From positions 170,888 through 234,887 of the forward strand of contig NZ_PVZV01000009.1 of assembly GCF_002995495.1 (NCBI RefSeq): 64,000 nt of DNA. Reading direction: 5' to 3'. The notes under the pieces were generated by a model. It had not been told where the DNA came from, searched no databases, and worked only from the letters and a program-made list of their open reading frames with translations. Made by a program: the position numbers and the translations under genes. This document shows, piece by piece, positions 44,654 through 54,796 of the stretch. The DNA is from Actinocorallia populi (GTDB lineage: Bacteria > Actinomycetota > Actinomycetes > Streptosporangiales > Streptosporangiaceae). Within the stretch, counting starts at the first letter, position 1. Each line of letters begins with the position of its first letter.

Positions 44654-44949
44654 GCAGGATCTACGACCCTCGGGACATCCTTCTCGCGCCGGTCGTGTCC
44701 GAGAAGTCCTACGGGCTGCTGGACGAGGGCAAGTACACGTTCCTCGTCGACCCCAACGCCGACAAGGTCCAGATCCGCCAGGCGGTGGAGCAGATCTTCG
44801 GCGTCAAGGTCGTCGGCGTGAACACCATCAACCGGCAGGGCAAGCGCAAGCGGACCCGCTTCGGCTACGGCAAGCGCAAGGACACCAAGCGCGCCATCGT
44901 CAGCCTGGCGGAAGGCGAGCGGATCGACATTTTCGGGCCGCAGGCGTAA
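44650..44949 (+). CDS. rplW: 50S ribosomal protein L23
   Basis: A 99-residue L23 ([39 protein letters not shown]). It sits at the exit tunnel and docks trigger factor and SRP. GTG start overlapping the rplD stop. Confidence 0.96.
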   Translation: MSRIYDPRDILLAPVVSEKSYGLLDEGKYTFLVDPNADKVQIRQAVEQIFGVKVVGVNTINRQGKRKRTRFGYGKRKDTKRAIVSLAEGERIDIFGPQA

Positions 44950-44987
44950 GGCCGCAGGCACCGAACTGGATGGGATGAACGAAAAAG

Positions 44988-45821
44988 ATGGGCATCCGTA
45001 AGTACAAGCCGACGACTCCGGGTCGTCGTGGCTCCAGCGTGGCCGACTTCGTCGAGGTCACGCGCAGCGAGCCGGAGAAGTCGCTGCTGCGACCGCTCCC
45101 CAAGAAGGGCGGCCGTAACAACCACGGCCGCATCACCACCCGCCACCACGGTGGCGGCCACAAGCGCGCCTACCGCCTCATCGACTTCCGTCGGGCGGAC
45201 AAGGACGGCGTCCCCGCCAAGGTCGCGCACATCGAGTACGACCCCAACCGCACCGCGCGCATCGCGCTGCTGCACTACGCGGACGGTGAGAAGCGCTACA
45301 TCCTCGCGCCGCAGGGCCTCGGCCAGGGCGACGTGGTGGAGAACGGCGTCGGCGCCGACATCAAGCCCGGCAACTGCCTCCCGCTGCGCAACATCCCGGC
45401 GGGTACCGTCGTGCACGCCATCGAGCTGCGTCCGGGCGGCGGGGCCAAGCTGGCCCGCTCCGCGGGTTCCGGCGCCCAGCTGCTGGCCAAGGAGGGCATG
45501 TACGCCACCCTGCGCATGCCGTCCGGCGAGATGCGCAAGGTCGACGTCCGCTGCCGCGCGACGGTGGGCGAGGTCGGCAACGCCGAGCAGTCCAACATCA
45601 ACTGGGGCAAGGCCGGCCGTATGCGCTGGAAGGGCAAGCGCCCGACCGTCCGCGGTGTGGCCATGAACCCGATCGACCACCCGCACGGTGGTGGTGAGGG
45701 CAAGACCTCCGGTGGACGCCACCCGGTCAGCCCGTGGGGCCAGAAGGAAGGCCGGACCCGCAAGTCCGGCAAGCCCAGCGACAAGCTGATCGTCCGTCGT
45801 CGCAGCAACAAGAAGCGGTAG
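44988..45821 (+). CDS. rplB: 50S ribosomal protein L2
   Basis: A 277-residue L2 ([20 protein letters not shown]) with the C-terminal [20 protein letters not shown] loop, whose His is near the peptidyl transferase centre. Full length. It is 38 nt after rplW and 8 nt before rpsS. Confidence 0.97.
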   Translation: MGIRKYKPTTPGRRGSSVADFVEVTRSEPEKSLLRPLPKKGGRNNHGRITTRHHGGGHKRAYRLIDFRRADKDGVPAKVAHIEYDPNRTARIALLHYADGEKRYILAPQGLGQGDVVENGVGADIKPGNCLPLRNIPAGTVVHAIELRPGGGAKLARSAGSGAQLLAKEGMYATLRMPSGEMRKVDVRCRATVGEVGNAEQSNINWGKAGRMRWKGKRPTVRGVAMNPIDHPHGGGEGKTSGGRHPVSPWGQKEGRTRKSGKPSDKLIVRRRSNKKR

Positions 45822-45829
45822 GAGTCGTC

Positions 45830-46111
45830 ATGCCACGTAGCCTTAAGAAGGGCCCCTTCGTGGACGACCACCTGATGAAAAAGGTGGAAGCCCAGAACGA
45901 GAAGGGGACTCACAGCGTCATCAAGACGTGGTCGCGGCGCTCCATGATCGTGCCGGAGATGATCGGTCACACGATCGCCGTGCACGACGGCCGCAAGCAC
46001 GTCCCGGTGTTCATCAGCGATTCGATGGTCGGGCACAAGCTGGGCGAGTTCGCGCTCACCCGCACGTTCCGCAGCCACGTCAAGGAAGACCGCCGCAGCC
46101 GCCGAGGCTGA
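45830..46111 (+). CDS. rpsS: 30S ribosomal protein S19
   Basis: A 93-residue S19 ([37 protein letters not shown]). It forms a head complex with S13. The ATG at 45830 is preceded by a GGAG site; the upstream open frame is not conserved. Confidence 0.97.
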   Translation: MPRSLKKGPFVDDHLMKKVEAQNEKGTHSVIKTWSRRSMIVPEMIGHTIAVHDGRKHVPVFISDSMVGHKLGEFALTRTFRSHVKEDRRSRRG

Positions 46112-46139
46112 GCGCAGCAATCAGATGAGAGGAACAGTC

Positions 46140-46511
46140 ATGGAAGCCAGGGCCCAGGCGCGGTTCGTCCGCGTCACGCCCAGGAAGGCCCGCCGTGTGG
46201 TGGACCTCATCCGTGGCCTGCCGGCCGCGGAGGCTCAGGCTGTGCTGCGCTTCGCCCCCCAGGCAGCCAGCGAGCCGGTCGGCAAGGTGCTCAACAGCGC
46301 CGTCGCCAACGCCACCCACAACTTCAACCTCGCCGAGGACACGCTGGTCGTGGCCCGGACCTGGGTTGACGAGGGTCCGACCCTCAAGCGGTTCCGTCCG
46401 CGTGCGCAGGGTCGCGCGTACCGCATCAACAAGCGCACCAGCCACATCACCGTGGTCCTCGAATCCGTCGAGGACGGCGCGCCGGTCAAGAAGACAAGGA
46501 GGGCCCGGTAG
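46140..46511 (+). CDS. rplV: 50S ribosomal protein L22
   Basis: A 123-residue L22 starting at ATG 46140 ([20 protein letters not shown]), with a GAGAGGA site; an ATG 5 codons earlier (46125) lies within that site. The beta-hairpin [20 protein letters not shown] lines the exit tunnel and is a macrolide-resistance hotspot in other species. Overlaps rpsC by 1 nt. Confidence 0.96.
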   Translation: MEARAQARFVRVTPRKARRVVDLIRGLPAAEAQAVLRFAPQAASEPVGKVLNSAVANATHNFNLAEDTLVVARTWVDEGPTLKRFRPRAQGRAYRINKRTSHITVVLESVEDGAPVKKTRRAR

Positions 46512-47350
46512 TGGGGCAGAAGATCAACCCGCACGGGTTCCGCCTGGGCATCACGACCGACTTCAAGAGCCGTTGGTACGCCGACAAGCTCTACAAGGAC
46601 TACATCAAGGAAGACGTCGCGATCCGTCGCATGCTCACCAAGGGCATGGACCGGGCCGGCATCTCCAAGGTGGAGATCGAGCGCACCCGTGACCGCGTCC
46701 GCGTGGACATCCACACCGCCCGGCCGGGCATCGTCATCGGCCGCCGCGGCGCGGAGGCCGACCGCATCCGGGGCGACCTGGAGAAGCTGACCGGCAAGCA
46801 GGTCCAGCTGAACATCCTCGAGGTCAAGAACCCCGAGATGGACGCGCAGCTGGTCGCCCAGGGCGTGGCCGAGCAGCTGTCCAGCCGTGTCGCGTTCCGT
46901 CGCGCCATGCGCAAGGCGATCCAGTCCACGATGAAGTCCGGCGCCAAGGGCATCAAGGTCCAGTGCTCCGGTCGTCTCGGCGGCGCGGAGATGTCCCGCT
47001 CGGAGTTCTACCGCGAGGGCCAGGTGCCGCTGCACACCCTGCGCGCGGACATCGACTACGGCTTCTACGAGGCCCGCACCACCTTCGGCCGCATCGGCGT
47101 GAAGGTCTGGATCTACAAGGGTGACGCCGCGCCGACCCGCGCCGAGCGCGAGCAGCGGGCCGCGGCCCAGCGCGCCGGTGCCGGCGGCGGTGGCGAGCGC
47201 CGTGGCGGCGAGCGCCGCGGCCGTGGCGGCGAGCGTCCGAGCCGTGGCGGTGCGCGCCGCGGCGGCGGCGAGCGCGCCCCCCGTCAGCAGAACGCAGAGA
47301 ACACCGCGCCGGCCGCCCCCGAGGCGACCCAGGCGCCTGAGGGGAGCTGA
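46511..47350 (+). CDS. rpsC: 30S ribosomal protein S3
   Basis: A 279-residue S3 ([22 protein letters not shown] motif [20 protein letters not shown]). It has a long C-terminal extension of about 60 residues rich in Arg-Gly ([14 protein letters not shown]), typical of actinobacteria. It lies at the mRNA entry tunnel. GTG start. Confidence 0.96.
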   Translation: MGQKINPHGFRLGITTDFKSRWYADKLYKDYIKEDVAIRRMLTKGMDRAGISKVEIERTRDRVRVDIHTARPGIVIGRRGAEADRIRGDLEKLTGKQVQLNILEVKNPEMDAQLVAQGVAEQLSSRVAFRRAMRKAIQSTMKSGAKGIKVQCSGRLGGAEMSRSEFYREGQVPLHTLRADIDYGFYEARTTFGRIGVKVWIYKGDAAPTRAEREQRAAAQRAGAGGGGERRGGERRGRGGERPSRGGARRGGGERAPRQQNAENTAPAAPEATQAPEGS

Positions 47351-47355
47351 ATTCA

Positions 47356-47772
47356 ATGCTGATCCCTCGCAGGGTCAAGCACCGTAAGCAGCACCACCCG
47401 AAGCGCCGTGGAATGGCCAAGGGCGGTACGAAGGTGACCTTCGGCGAGTACGGCATCCAGGCTGTCGAGGGTCACTACGTGACCAACCGGCAGATCGAGT
47501 CCGCCCGTATCGCCATGACGCGTCACATCAAGCGCGGTGGCAAGGTCTGGATCAACATCTTCCCGGACCGTCCGCTGACCAAGAAGCCCGCCGAGACCCG
47601 CATGGGTTCCGGTAAGGGTTCCCCCGAGTGGTGGATCGCCAACGTCAAGCCCGGCCGGGTGATGTTCGAGCTGTCCTACCCGAACGAAGAAATCGCTCGT
47701 GAGGCGCTCACCCGCGCCATCCACAAGCTGCCCATGAAGTGCCGGATCGTGAAGAGGGAGGTGGGCGAGTAA
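47356..47772 (+). CDS. rplP: 50S ribosomal protein L16
   Basis: A 138-residue L16 ([40 protein letters not shown]). It helps accommodate tRNA at the A site. Starts 5 nt after rpsC and overlaps rpmC by 1 nt. Confidence 0.97.
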   Translation: MLIPRRVKHRKQHHPKRRGMAKGGTKVTFGEYGIQAVEGHYVTNRQIESARIAMTRHIKRGGKVWINIFPDRPLTKKPAETRMGSGKGSPEWWIANVKPGRVMFELSYPNEEIAREALTRAIHKLPMKCRIVKREVGE

Positions 47773-48002
47773 TGGCGAGCAAGACCGTCGACGACCTGCG
47801 CACCCAGCCCGAGGACGAGCTGGTGACCAAGCTGAAGGAATTCAAGGAGGAGCTTTTCAACCTCCGGTTCCAGGCGGCTACCGGTCAGCTGGAGAACCAC
47901 GGGCGGCTGCGGACGGTCAAGCGTGAGATCGCCCGCATCTACACCGTGATGCGGGAGCGAGAGCTCGGCATCGTCACCGTTGCCGAGGAGGACGAGAAGT
48001 GA
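47772..48002 (+). CDS. rpmC: 50S ribosomal protein L29
   Basis: A 76-residue L29 ([40 protein letters not shown]). It is near the exit tunnel. Overlaps rplP by one base and rpsQ by 4 nt (GTGA). Confidence 0.96.
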   Translation: MASKTVDDLRTQPEDELVTKLKEFKEELFNLRFQAATGQLENHGRLRTVKREIARIYTVMRERELGIVTVAEEDEK

Positions 48003-48277
48003 GCGAGACGACCGAGAGCACCGAGGTGCGGGGCAACCGGAAGGTCCGTGAGGGCCTGGTCGTCAGCGACAAGATGGACAAGACCGTCGTCGTCGCCGTC
48101 GAGGACCGCGTCAAGCACCGGCTGTACGGCAAGATCATCCGCCGTACGACCAAGTACAAGGCTCACGACGAGGCCAACGCCTGCGGCGTCGGCGACCGGG
48201 TCCGCCTGATGGAGACCCGTCCGCTGTCGGCCACCAAGCGCTGGCGCGTCGTCGAGATCCTCGAGAAGGCCAAGTAA
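47999..48277 (+). CDS. rpsQ: 30S ribosomal protein S17
   Basis: A 92-residue S17 ([40 protein letters not shown]). It binds 16S rRNA early in assembly. The GTG overlaps the rpmC stop. A 136-bp structured gap separates it from rplN. Confidence 0.96.
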   Translation: MSETTESTEVRGNRKVREGLVVSDKMDKTVVVAVEDRVKHRLYGKIIRRTTKYKAHDEANACGVGDRVRLMETRPLSATKRWRVVEILEKAK

Positions 48278-48303
48278 CAACCGGCCACATGAAACTGGAG
48301 ACC

Positions 48304-48385
48304 GCGGGGGGATTCCTTCCCCCCGCACTCCCCCCCGGGCCTGGCGCCCGGGGGCAAATCCACCAGGCTCCACCGCTGGGTGGAG
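48304..48385 (+). other. Triple-hairpin spacer between rpsQ and rplN
   Basis: Three hairpins stand in a row: 48304-48326 (8-bp stem), 48332-48354 (9-bp stem, CTGGC loop) and 48368-48385 (7-bp stem, GCTG loop). This is the S10/spc operon junction. No T runs follow, and rplN's AGGAG site comes 18 nt after the last hairpin. Confidence 0.75.
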
Positions 48386-48413
48386 AACCGGTGAGAACCC
48401 ACAGGAGTTAGAA

Positions 48414-48782
48414 GTGATCCAGCAGGAGTCGCGACTCAAGGTCGCCGACAACACCGGTGCGAAGGAGATCCTTTGCATCCGTGTTCTCGGCGGCTCTGGT
48501 CGGCGCTATGCGGGCATCGGCGACATCATCGTCGCCACGGTGAAGGACGCCCTTCCCGCGGCCGGTGTGAAGAAGGGCGACGTGGTCAAGGCCGTCGTCG
48601 TCCGTACGCGTAAGGAAGTCCGTCGTCCCGACGGTTCCTACATTCGTTTCGACGAGAACGCGGCCGTACTCATCAAGGACGGCGGGGACCCGCGCGGCAC
48701 CCGCATCTTCGGCCCGGTCGGCCGCGAGCTGCGTGACAAGAAGTTCATGCGCATCGTCTCGCTCGCGCCGGAGGTGCTGTGA
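48414..48782 (+). CDS. rplN: 50S ribosomal protein L14
   Basis: A 122-residue L14 ([40 protein letters not shown]). It forms part of the subunit interface and contacts L19 and 16S helix 14. GTG start; first gene of the spc segment. Confidence 0.97.
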   Translation: MIQQESRLKVADNTGAKEILCIRVLGGSGRRYAGIGDIIVATVKDALPAAGVKKGDVVKAVVVRTRKEVRRPDGSYIRFDENAAVLIKDGGDPRGTRIFGPVGRELRDKKFMRIVSLAPEVL

Positions 48783-49084
48783 TGAAGATCAAGAAGGGCG
48801 ACGAGGTCGTCGTCATCGCCGGCAAGTCCAAGGGCGCGACCGGCAAGGTCATCGCCGTCGACCTCAAGCGCGAACGCGTGACGGTCGAGGGCGCCAACCT
48901 CATCAAGAAGAACACCAAGGTGGACGCCCAGGGCAAGGGCGGCGGGATCGTCACCGTCGAGGCGCCGCTGCACGTGAGCAACGTCGCGCTGGCCGAGGAC
49001 GGCAAGCCGACCCGCGTGGGCTACCGCATCGACGAAGACGGCAAGAAGGTCCGGATCTCGCGTCGCACCGGCAAGGAGATCTGA
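48782..49084 (+). CDS. rplX: 50S ribosomal protein L24
   Basis: A 100-residue L24 with a KOW motif ([20 protein letters not shown]). It is an early assembly initiator. ATG 48782 overlaps the rplN stop; a GTG one codon upstream is possible. Confidence 0.96.
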   Translation: MKIKKGDEVVVIAGKSKGATGKVIAVDLKRERVTVEGANLIKKNTKVDAQGKGGGIVTVEAPLHVSNVALAEDGKPTRVGYRIDEDGKKVRISRRTGKEI

Positions 49085-49085
49085 G

Positions 49086-49655
49086 ATGACCGAGACTTCC
49101 GTCGAGATCCCGCAGCCGCGGCTCAAGCTGCGGTACCGCGAAGAGATCAAGCAGGCCATGCAGGAGCAGTTCGGTTACGCGAACGTCATGCAGATCCCCG
49201 GCCTGACCAAGATCGTGGTGAACATGGGCGTCGGCGAGGCGGCCCGTGACGCCAAGCTGATCGAGGGTGCCGTCAAGGACCTCACCGCCATCACCGGCCA
49301 GAAGCCGGCCGTGGCCCGGGCCAAGAAGTCCATCGCGCAGTTCAAGCTGCGCGAGGGCATGCCGATCGGCGCGCACGTCACGCTGCGCGGCGACCGCATG
49401 TGGGAGTTCCTGGACCGGCTGCTGACCCTGGCGCTGCCGCGTATCCGTGACTTCCGCGGCCTGTCGCCCAAGCAGTTCGACGGCAACGGCAACTACACCT
49501 TCGGTCTGACCGAGCAGGTCATGTTCCACGAGGTGGACGTCGACAAGGTCGACCGTCAGCGCGGTATGGACATCACCATCGTGACGACCGCGAAGAACGA
49601 CGATGAGGGCCGGGCGCTGCTGAAGCTCCTCGGCTTCCCGTTCAAGGAGGCCTGA
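49086..49655 (+). CDS. rplE: 50S ribosomal protein L5
   Basis: A 189-residue L5 ([40 protein letters not shown]). It binds 5S rRNA in the central protuberance and contacts P-site tRNA. One base after rplX; 2 nt before the S14 gene. Confidence 0.97.
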   Translation: MTETSVEIPQPRLKLRYREEIKQAMQEQFGYANVMQIPGLTKIVVNMGVGEAARDAKLIEGAVKDLTAITGQKPAVARAKKSIAQFKLREGMPIGAHVTLRGDRMWEFLDRLLTLALPRIRDFRGLSPKQFDGNGNYTFGLTEQVMFHEVDVDKVDRQRGMDITIVTTAKNDDEGRALLKLLGFPFKEA

Positions 49656-49657
49656 GA

Positions 49658-49843
49658 ATGGCGAAGACCGCTCTGATCGCCAAGGCTGCTCGCAAGCCGA
49701 AGTTCAAGGTGCGCGGCTACACCCGCTGCTCCCGCTGCGGCCGCCCGCACTCCGTCTACCGCAAGTTCGGCCTGTGCCGTGTCTGCTTCCGGGAGATGGC
49801 GCACCGGGGCGAGCTGCCCGGCATCACCAAGTCGAGCTGGTAG
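49658..49843 (+). CDS. rpsZ: 30S ribosomal protein S14, zinc-binding type Z
   Basis: A 61-residue short S14 with an intact four-cysteine zinc site ([20 protein letters not shown]). Actinobacteria often keep a second, zinc-free S14 elsewhere for zinc starvation; none is seen in this window. Confidence 0.96.
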   Translation: MAKTALIAKAARKPKFKVRGYTRCSRCGRPHSVYRKFGLCRVCFREMAHRGELPGITKSSW

Positions 49844-49855
49844 AACACGCTGGTC

Positions 49856-49943
49856 CCGCACGGCGGCCGCCGATTCGGCGGTCGCGGTGCGGATCGCGTA
49901 CCGTACGTACAACAAGTCCGGGCGCCGCTTTCTGAAGGCGCCC
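49856..49943 (+). other. Hairpin-rich spacer between the S14 and S8 genes
   Basis: A 16-bp stem with one G-U and one mismatch (49856-49871 with 49877-49892, GATTC loop) is followed by a second hairpin (49920-49926 with 49937-49943). They fill the 190-bp gap before rpsH; no gene is evident. Confidence 0.72.
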
Positions 49944-50033
49944 ATGACCACGCTGAAGGTCCGTAGGGTCCCGGTACCCGCACAGGGTGCGCCGGGGCAG
50001 CTGGAAACCGCAGTGAGGAAGGGCCAGCAGGCC

Positions 50034-50432
50034 ATGACGATGACCGACCCGATCGCAGACATGCTCACGCGTCTGCGTAACGCGAACTCGGCTTACCACG
50101 ACACCGTGGGGATGCCGTACTCGAAGATCAAGGCGCACATCTCCGAGATCCTCCAGCAGGAGGGCTACATCTCGGGATGGCACGTCGAGGATGCCGAAGT
50201 GGGCAAGAAGCTCGTGATCGACCTGAAGTTCGGGCCGACCCGCGAGCGTTCCATCGCCGGCATCAAGCGCGTCTCCAAGCCCGGTCTCCGGGTTTACGCG
50301 AAGAAGGACAACCTGCCGAAGGTCCTGGGCGGACTGGGCGTCGCGATCATCTCGACGTCCTCCGGTCTGATGACCGACAAGCAGGCGGGCAAGCGCGGCG
50401 TGGGCGGCGAAGTCCTCGCCTACGTCTGGTAA
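50034..50432 (+). CDS. rpsH: 30S ribosomal protein S8
   Basis: A 132-residue S8 ([40 protein letters not shown]). It binds the central domain of 16S rRNA and, in E. coli, represses the spc operon at the L5 region. ATG 50034 gives the usual length. Confidence 0.97.
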   Translation: MTMTDPIADMLTRLRNANSAYHDTVGMPYSKIKAHISEILQQEGYISGWHVEDAEVGKKLVIDLKFGPTRERSIAGIKRVSKPGLRVYAKKDNLPKVLGGLGVAIISTSSGLMTDKQAGKRGVGGEVLAYVW

Positions 50433-50449
50433 CGGAAGGAGGAACAGAC

Positions 50450-50986
50450 ATGTCTCGCATTGGACGTCTGCCCATCTCCGTTCCCAGCGGAGTCGAGGTC
50501 AAGATCGATGGCCAGCAGGTCACGGTCAAGGGTTCGAAGGGCACGCTCGAGCACACGATCGCAGAGCCGATCAAGGCCGAGCTGGAGAACGGCGTGATCA
50601 CGGTCACCCGTCCCAACGACATCAACACCGTCCGAGGGCTGCACGGCCTGACCCGGACGCTCATCTCCAACATGGTCGAGGGTGTCACCCAGGGCTATGT
50701 CAAGACCCTCGAGATCCAGGGCGTCGGCTACCGCGTCGTGGCCAAGGGCAAGGACCTGGAGTTCTCGCTGGGCTACAGCCACCCGATCCTGGTGAAGGCG
50801 CCCGACGGCATCACCTTCACGGTCGAGAAGCCGACCCTGTTCAAGGTCGAGGGCATCGACAAGCAGAAGGTCGGCGAGGTCGCGGCGAACATTCGCAAGC
50901 TGCGCAAGCCCGACCCGTACAAGGGCAAGGGTGTGCGCTACCAGGGCGAGCACATCCGCCGCAAGGTCGGAAAGGCTGGTAAGTAG
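50450..50986 (+). CDS. rplF: 50S ribosomal protein L6
   Basis: A 178-residue L6 ([40 protein letters not shown]). It lies at the base of the L7/L12 stalk near the sarcin-ricin loop. AGGAGG site before ATG 50450. Confidence 0.97.
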   Translation: MSRIGRLPISVPSGVEVKIDGQQVTVKGSKGTLEHTIAEPIKAELENGVITVTRPNDINTVRGLHGLTRTLISNMVEGVTQGYVKTLEIQGVGYRVVAKGKDLEFSLGYSHPILVKAPDGITFTVEKPTLFKVEGIDKQKVGEVAANIRKLRKPDPYKGKGVRYQGEHIRRKVGKAGK

Positions 50987-50988
50987 TC

Positions 50989-51375
50989 ATGGCTGGCACC
51001 AAGGGCCTGTTCCGGAAGGGAACGAGCAAGCGGGCCTCCTCCCGCAAGCGTCGTCACCTTCGGGTCCGCAAGAAGGTCGTCGGCACGGCTACGCGCCCGC
51101 GGCTCATCGTGACCCGTTCGACCAAGCACGTCTTCGTCCAGGTCGTGGACGACACGGTCGGCAAGACCGTCGCGTCCGCCTCGACCATGGAGGCCGCGCT
51201 GCGCGCCGCCGAGGGCGACAAGACCGCCAAGTCGCATGAGGTCGGCAAGCTCGTCGCCGAGCGCGCCAAGGCCGTGGGCGTCGAGGCGGTCGTCTTCGAC
51301 CGCGCCGGCAACAAGTACCACGGCCGCGTGGCCGCCGTCGCGGACGGCGCTCGCGAAGGGGGTCTCGCACTGTGA
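50989..51375 (+). CDS. rplR: 50S ribosomal protein L18
   Basis: A 128-residue L18 ([40 protein letters not shown]). It binds 5S rRNA with L5. Starts 2 nt after rplF. Confidence 0.97.
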   Translation: MAGTKGLFRKGTSKRASSRKRRHLRVRKKVVGTATRPRLIVTRSTKHVFVQVVDDTVGKTVASASTMEAALRAAEGDKTAKSHEVGKLVAERAKAVGVEAVVFDRAGNKYHGRVAAVADGAREGGLAL

Positions 51376-51409
51376 CCCCCACGATCACGTCTGAGAAGAG
51401 GAACCACTA

Positions 51410-52048
51410 ATGGCAGCTGCTCCCAGTCGCGGAGGCGGCCAGGGCGGCGAGCGTCGTCAGGGTGGCCGCGACGGACGCCGTGACGACCGCCGCGGTGGCG
51501 CCGACAAGGGCACGTCGTACATCGAGCGCGTCGTCGCGATCAACCGTGTCGCCAAGGTCGTGAAGGGCGGTCGTCGCTTCAGCTTCACCGCCCTGGTGAT
51601 CGTGGGCGACGGCAACGGCACCGTCGGCGTCGGTTACGGCAAGGCGAAGGAAGTTCCGGCCGCGATCGCCAAGGGCGTCGAAGAGGCCAAGAAGAACTTC
51701 TTCAAGGTCCCCAGGATCCAGGGCACCATCCCGCACCGGGTCCAGGGCGAGGCCGCCGCGGGCGTCGTGCTGCTCAAGCCGGCCAGCCCCGGTACCGGTG
51801 TCATCGCCGGTGGCCCGGTGCGCGCCGTGCTGGAGGCCGCCGGCATCCAGGACGTCCTGTCCAAGTCGCTCGGCTCCTCGAACGCCATCAACATCGTCCA
51901 CGCGACGGTGACGGCGCTCAAGCAGCTGAAGCGTCCGGAGGAGATCGCCGCCAAGCGCGGCCTGCCTCTGGAGGACGTGGCTCCCGCGGCTCTGCTGCGG
52001 GCCCGCGCCGCCGGCCTGGAGGCCGCGAAGGCCGAGGTGACGTCATGA
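51410..52048 (+). CDS. rpsE: 30S ribosomal protein S5
   Basis: A 212-residue S5 with an Arg/Gly-rich N-terminal extension (~38 residues: [20 protein letters not shown]) before the conserved [20 protein letters not shown]. It guards decoding fidelity and mRNA entry; spectinomycin-resistance changes map to the loop at [10 protein letters not shown], which looks wild type. Overlaps rpmD by 4 nt. Confidence 0.97.
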   Translation: MAAAPSRGGGQGGERRQGGRDGRRDDRRGGADKGTSYIERVVAINRVAKVVKGGRRFSFTALVIVGDGNGTVGVGYGKAKEVPAAIAKGVEEAKKNFFKVPRIQGTIPHRVQGEAAAGVVLLKPASPGTGVIAGGPVRAVLEAAGIQDVLSKSLGSSNAINIVHATVTALKQLKRPEEIAAKRGLPLEDVAPAALLRARAAGLEAAKAEVTS

Positions 52049-52230
52049 CCCAGCTCAAGATCACGCAGATCAAGTCTGTGATCAGTGAGAAGCAGAACCA
52101 GCGGGACTCGCTGCGGACCCTGGGCCTCAAGAAGATCGGCCAGAGCGTCGTTCGCGAGGACAAGCCCGAGGTCGTCGGCCTGATCCGCACCGTTGCCCAC
52201 CTGGTGAAGGTGGAGGAGGTCCAGTCATGA
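52045..52230 (+). CDS. rpmD: 50S ribosomal protein L30
   Basis: A 61-residue L30 ([40 protein letters not shown]). Small LSU surface protein absent from some phyla. Overlaps both neighbours by 4 nt. Confidence 0.96.
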   Translation: MTQLKITQIKSVISEKQNQRDSLRTLGLKKIGQSVVREDKPEVVGLIRTVAHLVKVEEVQS

Positions 52231-52673
52231 GCGAGGCTCTGAAGGTCCACGACCTCAAGCCGGCTCCGGGCGCCAACAAGAAGAAGACCCGCAAGGGTCG
52301 GGGCGAGGCGTCCAAGGGCAAGACCGCCGGCCGCGGTACCAAGGGCACCAAGGCCCGCAACACCGTGCCGGTCGGCTTCGAGGGCGGCCAGATGCCGCTG
52401 ATCCGGCGGGTTCCGAAGCTCAAGGGCTTCAAGAACCCGAACCGGGTCGAGTTCCAGGTGGTCAACCTGGACAAGCTGTCCGAGCTCTACCCCTCGGGCG
52501 GCGAGGTCACCGCCGAGGACCTGGCGGCCAAGGGCGCTGTGCGCTCCGGCCGTCCGGTCAAGATCCTCGGCACCGGTGAGATCTCCGTGGCGGTCCAGGT
52601 GAAGGTCAACGCCTTCTCCGGATCCGCCCAGGAGAAGATCATCGCTGCCGGCGGGTCCGTCGAGCAGGTCTGA
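52227..52673 (+). CDS. rplO: 50S ribosomal protein L15
   Basis: A 148-residue L15 ([40 protein letters not shown]). Late-assembly protein. Its stop is followed by a hairpin, after which secY appears to have its own promoter. Confidence 0.97.
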   Translation: MSEALKVHDLKPAPGANKKKTRKGRGEASKGKTAGRGTKGTKARNTVPVGFEGGQMPLIRRVPKLKGFKNPNRVEFQVVNLDKLSELYPSGGEVTAEDLAAKGAVRSGRPVKILGTGEISVAVQVKVNAFSGSAQEKIIAAGGSVEQV

Positions 52674-52684
52674 TTCATGCGGAA

Positions 52685-52722
52685 CCGGGGCTGGCCGTCC
52701 ATCGTTGGAGGGTCGGCCCCGG
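52685..52722 (+). terminator. Partial terminator between rplO and secY
   Basis: A 12-bp GC-rich stem with wobble pairs (52685-52696 with 52711-52722) and a 14-nt loop, followed by CTTCGTCTGCTGTT. Confidence 0.55.
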
Positions 52723-52750
52723 CTTCGTCTGCTGTTAGCATTCGACGGGC

Positions 52751-52779
52751 TCCGACTGTGAGCCGCGTCATCCTAGGCT
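52751..52779 (+). promoter_or_regulatory. Possible secY promoter
   Basis: TCCGAC (52751-52756) and TAGGCT (52774-52779) have a 17-nt spacer; the predicted start is about 40 nt before secY. The -35 match is weak. Confidence 0.4.
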
Positions 52780-52825
52780 TGGGTTCCCATGCTGTCTGAC
52801 CAGGTACACACGCGCAGGAGGAATG

Positions 52826-54127
52826 GTGCTCACCGCTATCGCTAGGGCGTTCAAGACGCCTGACCTGCGCAAGAAGATACTCTTCACGCTTCTGATCATC
52901 GTCGTCTTCCGGATCGGGTCGCTGCTCCCGACGCCCGGCGTCGATGTCGGCGCGGTCAAGGCGGCGCTGGACGCCGCCGAGAGCGGAGAGAACAAGAACC
53001 TCTACTCGCTCATCAACCTGTTCAGCGGCGGAGCGCTGCTGCAGCTGTCGGTGTTCGCGCTGGGCATCATGCCCTACATCACCGCGAGCATCATCATCCA
53101 GCTGCTCACCGTGGTGATCCCGCGGCTGGAGGCCCTCAAGAAGGAGGGCCAGTCCGGCACCACCAAGATCACGCAGTACACCCGGTACCTGACGATCGGG
53201 CTGGCGATCCTGCAGTCGACCGGCATCGTGGCCATGGCCGCCACCGGCAACCTGTTCCAGGGCCAGAACACCGGGGACCTGCTCTACAACACCGACCTGT
53301 TCACCATCATCTCGATGGTGATCGTGATGACCGCCGGTACGGCCGTCATCATGTGGCTGGGCGAGCTCGTCACCGACCGCGGCATCGGCAACGGCATGTC
53401 GATCCTCATCTTCACGCAGGTCGTCGCGACGTTCCCGCAGCAGTTCGCGAACATCTTCCGCACCAAGGGCGGCTTCATCTTCACGATCGTGATCCTGGTG
53501 GGTCTGGCGATCGTGGCCTCGGTGGTGTTCGTCGAGCAGGCGCAGCGCCGCGTCCCCGTGCAGTACGCCAAGCGCATGGTCGGCCGCCGGATGTACGGCG
53601 GGACCTCGACCTACATCCCGCTGAAGGTCAACCAGGCCGGCATCATCCCTGTGATCTTCGCCTCGTCGCTGCTGTACCTGCCGCAGCTGGCGGGTCAGCT
53701 CTGGCCGAACAACGAGTTCCTCGCCAAGTACATCCTGGCCTACATGGCGCAGGACAACCCGGTGAACATGGCCGTCACGTTCGCCCTGATCATCTTCTTC
53801 ACCTACTTCTACGTGGCCATCACGTTCAACCCCACTGAAGTAGCCGACAACATGAAGAAGTACGGTGGTTTCATCCCGGGTATCCGTCCGGGGCGGCCCA
53901 CGGCCGAGTACCTCGACTTCGTACTCAGCAGGATCACCGCTCCCGGCGCGCTCTACCTGGGTCTGGTCGCCCTCATCCCGATGGTGGCGTTCGCGCTCGT
54001 CGGCGCAGCGCAGGACTTCCCCTTCGGTGGCACCAGCATCCTGATCATCGTCGGCGTTGGGTTGGACACCGTGAAGCAGATCGAATCGCAGCTCCAGCAG
54101 CGTAGCTATGAAGGATTCCTCCGCTAG
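52826..54127 (+). CDS. secY: Preprotein translocase subunit SecY
   Basis: A 433-residue, ten-helix channel protein ([20 protein letters not shown]; plug and pore region [20 protein letters not shown]). It forms the Sec channel with SecE and SecG. I prefer GTG 52826, which leaves spacing from AGGAGG and matches homologs, over ATG 52823 inside that site. The stop overlaps the adk start. Confidence 0.95.
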   Translation: MLTAIARAFKTPDLRKKILFTLLIIVVFRIGSLLPTPGVDVGAVKAALDAAESGENKNLYSLINLFSGGALLQLSVFALGIMPYITASIIIQLLTVVIPRLEALKKEGQSGTTKITQYTRYLTIGLAILQSTGIVAMAATGNLFQGQNTGDLLYNTDLFTIISMVIVMTAGTAVIMWLGELVTDRGIGNGMSILIFTQVVATFPQQFANIFRTKGGFIFTIVILVGLAIVASVVFVEQAQRRVPVQYAKRMVGRRMYGGTSTYIPLKVNQAGIIPVIFASSLLYLPQLAGQLWPNNEFLAKYILAYMAQDNPVNMAVTFALIIFFTYFYVAITFNPTEVADNMKKYGGFIPGIRPGRPTAEYLDFVLSRITAPGALYLGLVALIPMVAFALVGAAQDFPFGGTSILIIVGVGLDTVKQIESQLQQRSYEGFLR

Positions 54128-54771
54128 TGCGCATCGTGCTGGTGGGCCCCCCCGGAGCGGGCAAGGGAACTCAGGCCCAGTTCATCGCATCCCATCTGTC
54201 GATCCCGAAAATCTCGACAGGTGACATCTTCCGCGCCAACGTGAGCGGCGGAACCGAGCTCGGCATCCTCGCCAAGCAGTACATGGACAAGGGCGACCTG
54301 GTCCCGGACGAGGTGACGGTCGCCATGGTCCGCGACCGGATCGCCCAGCCGGACGCCGTGAGCGGCTTCCTGCTCGACGGCTTCCCGCGCAACGTCCCCC
54401 AGGCGGAGACGCTGCGCGACATGCTGGCCGACAACGGCCAGGCCGTGGACAAGGTCCTCGAACTCGTCGTGGACGAGGAGGAGGTCGTCCGCCGGCTGTC
54501 GGGCCGCCGCACCTGCGGACAGTGCGGCCGGATCTGGCACGTCGACTTCGACGAGGGCCGCGACGACGTCTGCGACGACTGCGGCGGCAGGCTCTTCCAG
54601 CGGGACGACGACAAGGAAGAGGTCGTCCGGCACCGGCTCGAGGTCTACAAGGAACAGACCGAGCCGCTCGTGGAGTTCTACGAGAAGGAAGGCGTGCTCG
54701 CGGGGATCGACGCCACCGGTTCGGTGGAGGACGTCACCGCTCGCGCGCTCGCCGCGCTCCGTCCGGCGTAG
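54127..54771 (+). CDS. adk: Adenylate kinase
   Basis: A 214-residue kinase converting ATP + AMP to 2 ADP. P-loop [15 protein letters not shown]-site [10 protein letters not shown] and DGFPRN are intact. The LID holds four cysteines (TCGQCGRIW...VCDDCGG), a structural zinc site. GTG start overlapping the secY stop by one base. Confidence 0.97.
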   Translation: MRIVLVGPPGAGKGTQAQFIASHLSIPKISTGDIFRANVSGGTELGILAKQYMDKGDLVPDEVTVAMVRDRIAQPDAVSGFLLDGFPRNVPQAETLRDMLADNGQAVDKVLELVVDEEEVVRRLSGRRTCGQCGRIWHVDFDEGRDDVCDDCGGRLFQRDDDKEEVVRHRLEVYKEQTEPLVEFYEKEGVLAGIDATGSVEDVTARALAALRPA

Positions 54772-54796
54772 GCAAGACAGCAGCAGGGGGGGACGG

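Larger units (their letters stand above)
51..51410 (+). other. placeholder superseded by the rpsE entry
   Basis: This entry carries no annotation; see the S5 gene. Confidence 0.

Noticed and set aside
51410-52048. One feature entry labelled as a placeholder at this start coordinate
   Set aside because: It carries no claim and should be ignored; the S5 (rpsE) entry at 51410-52048 is the annotation.
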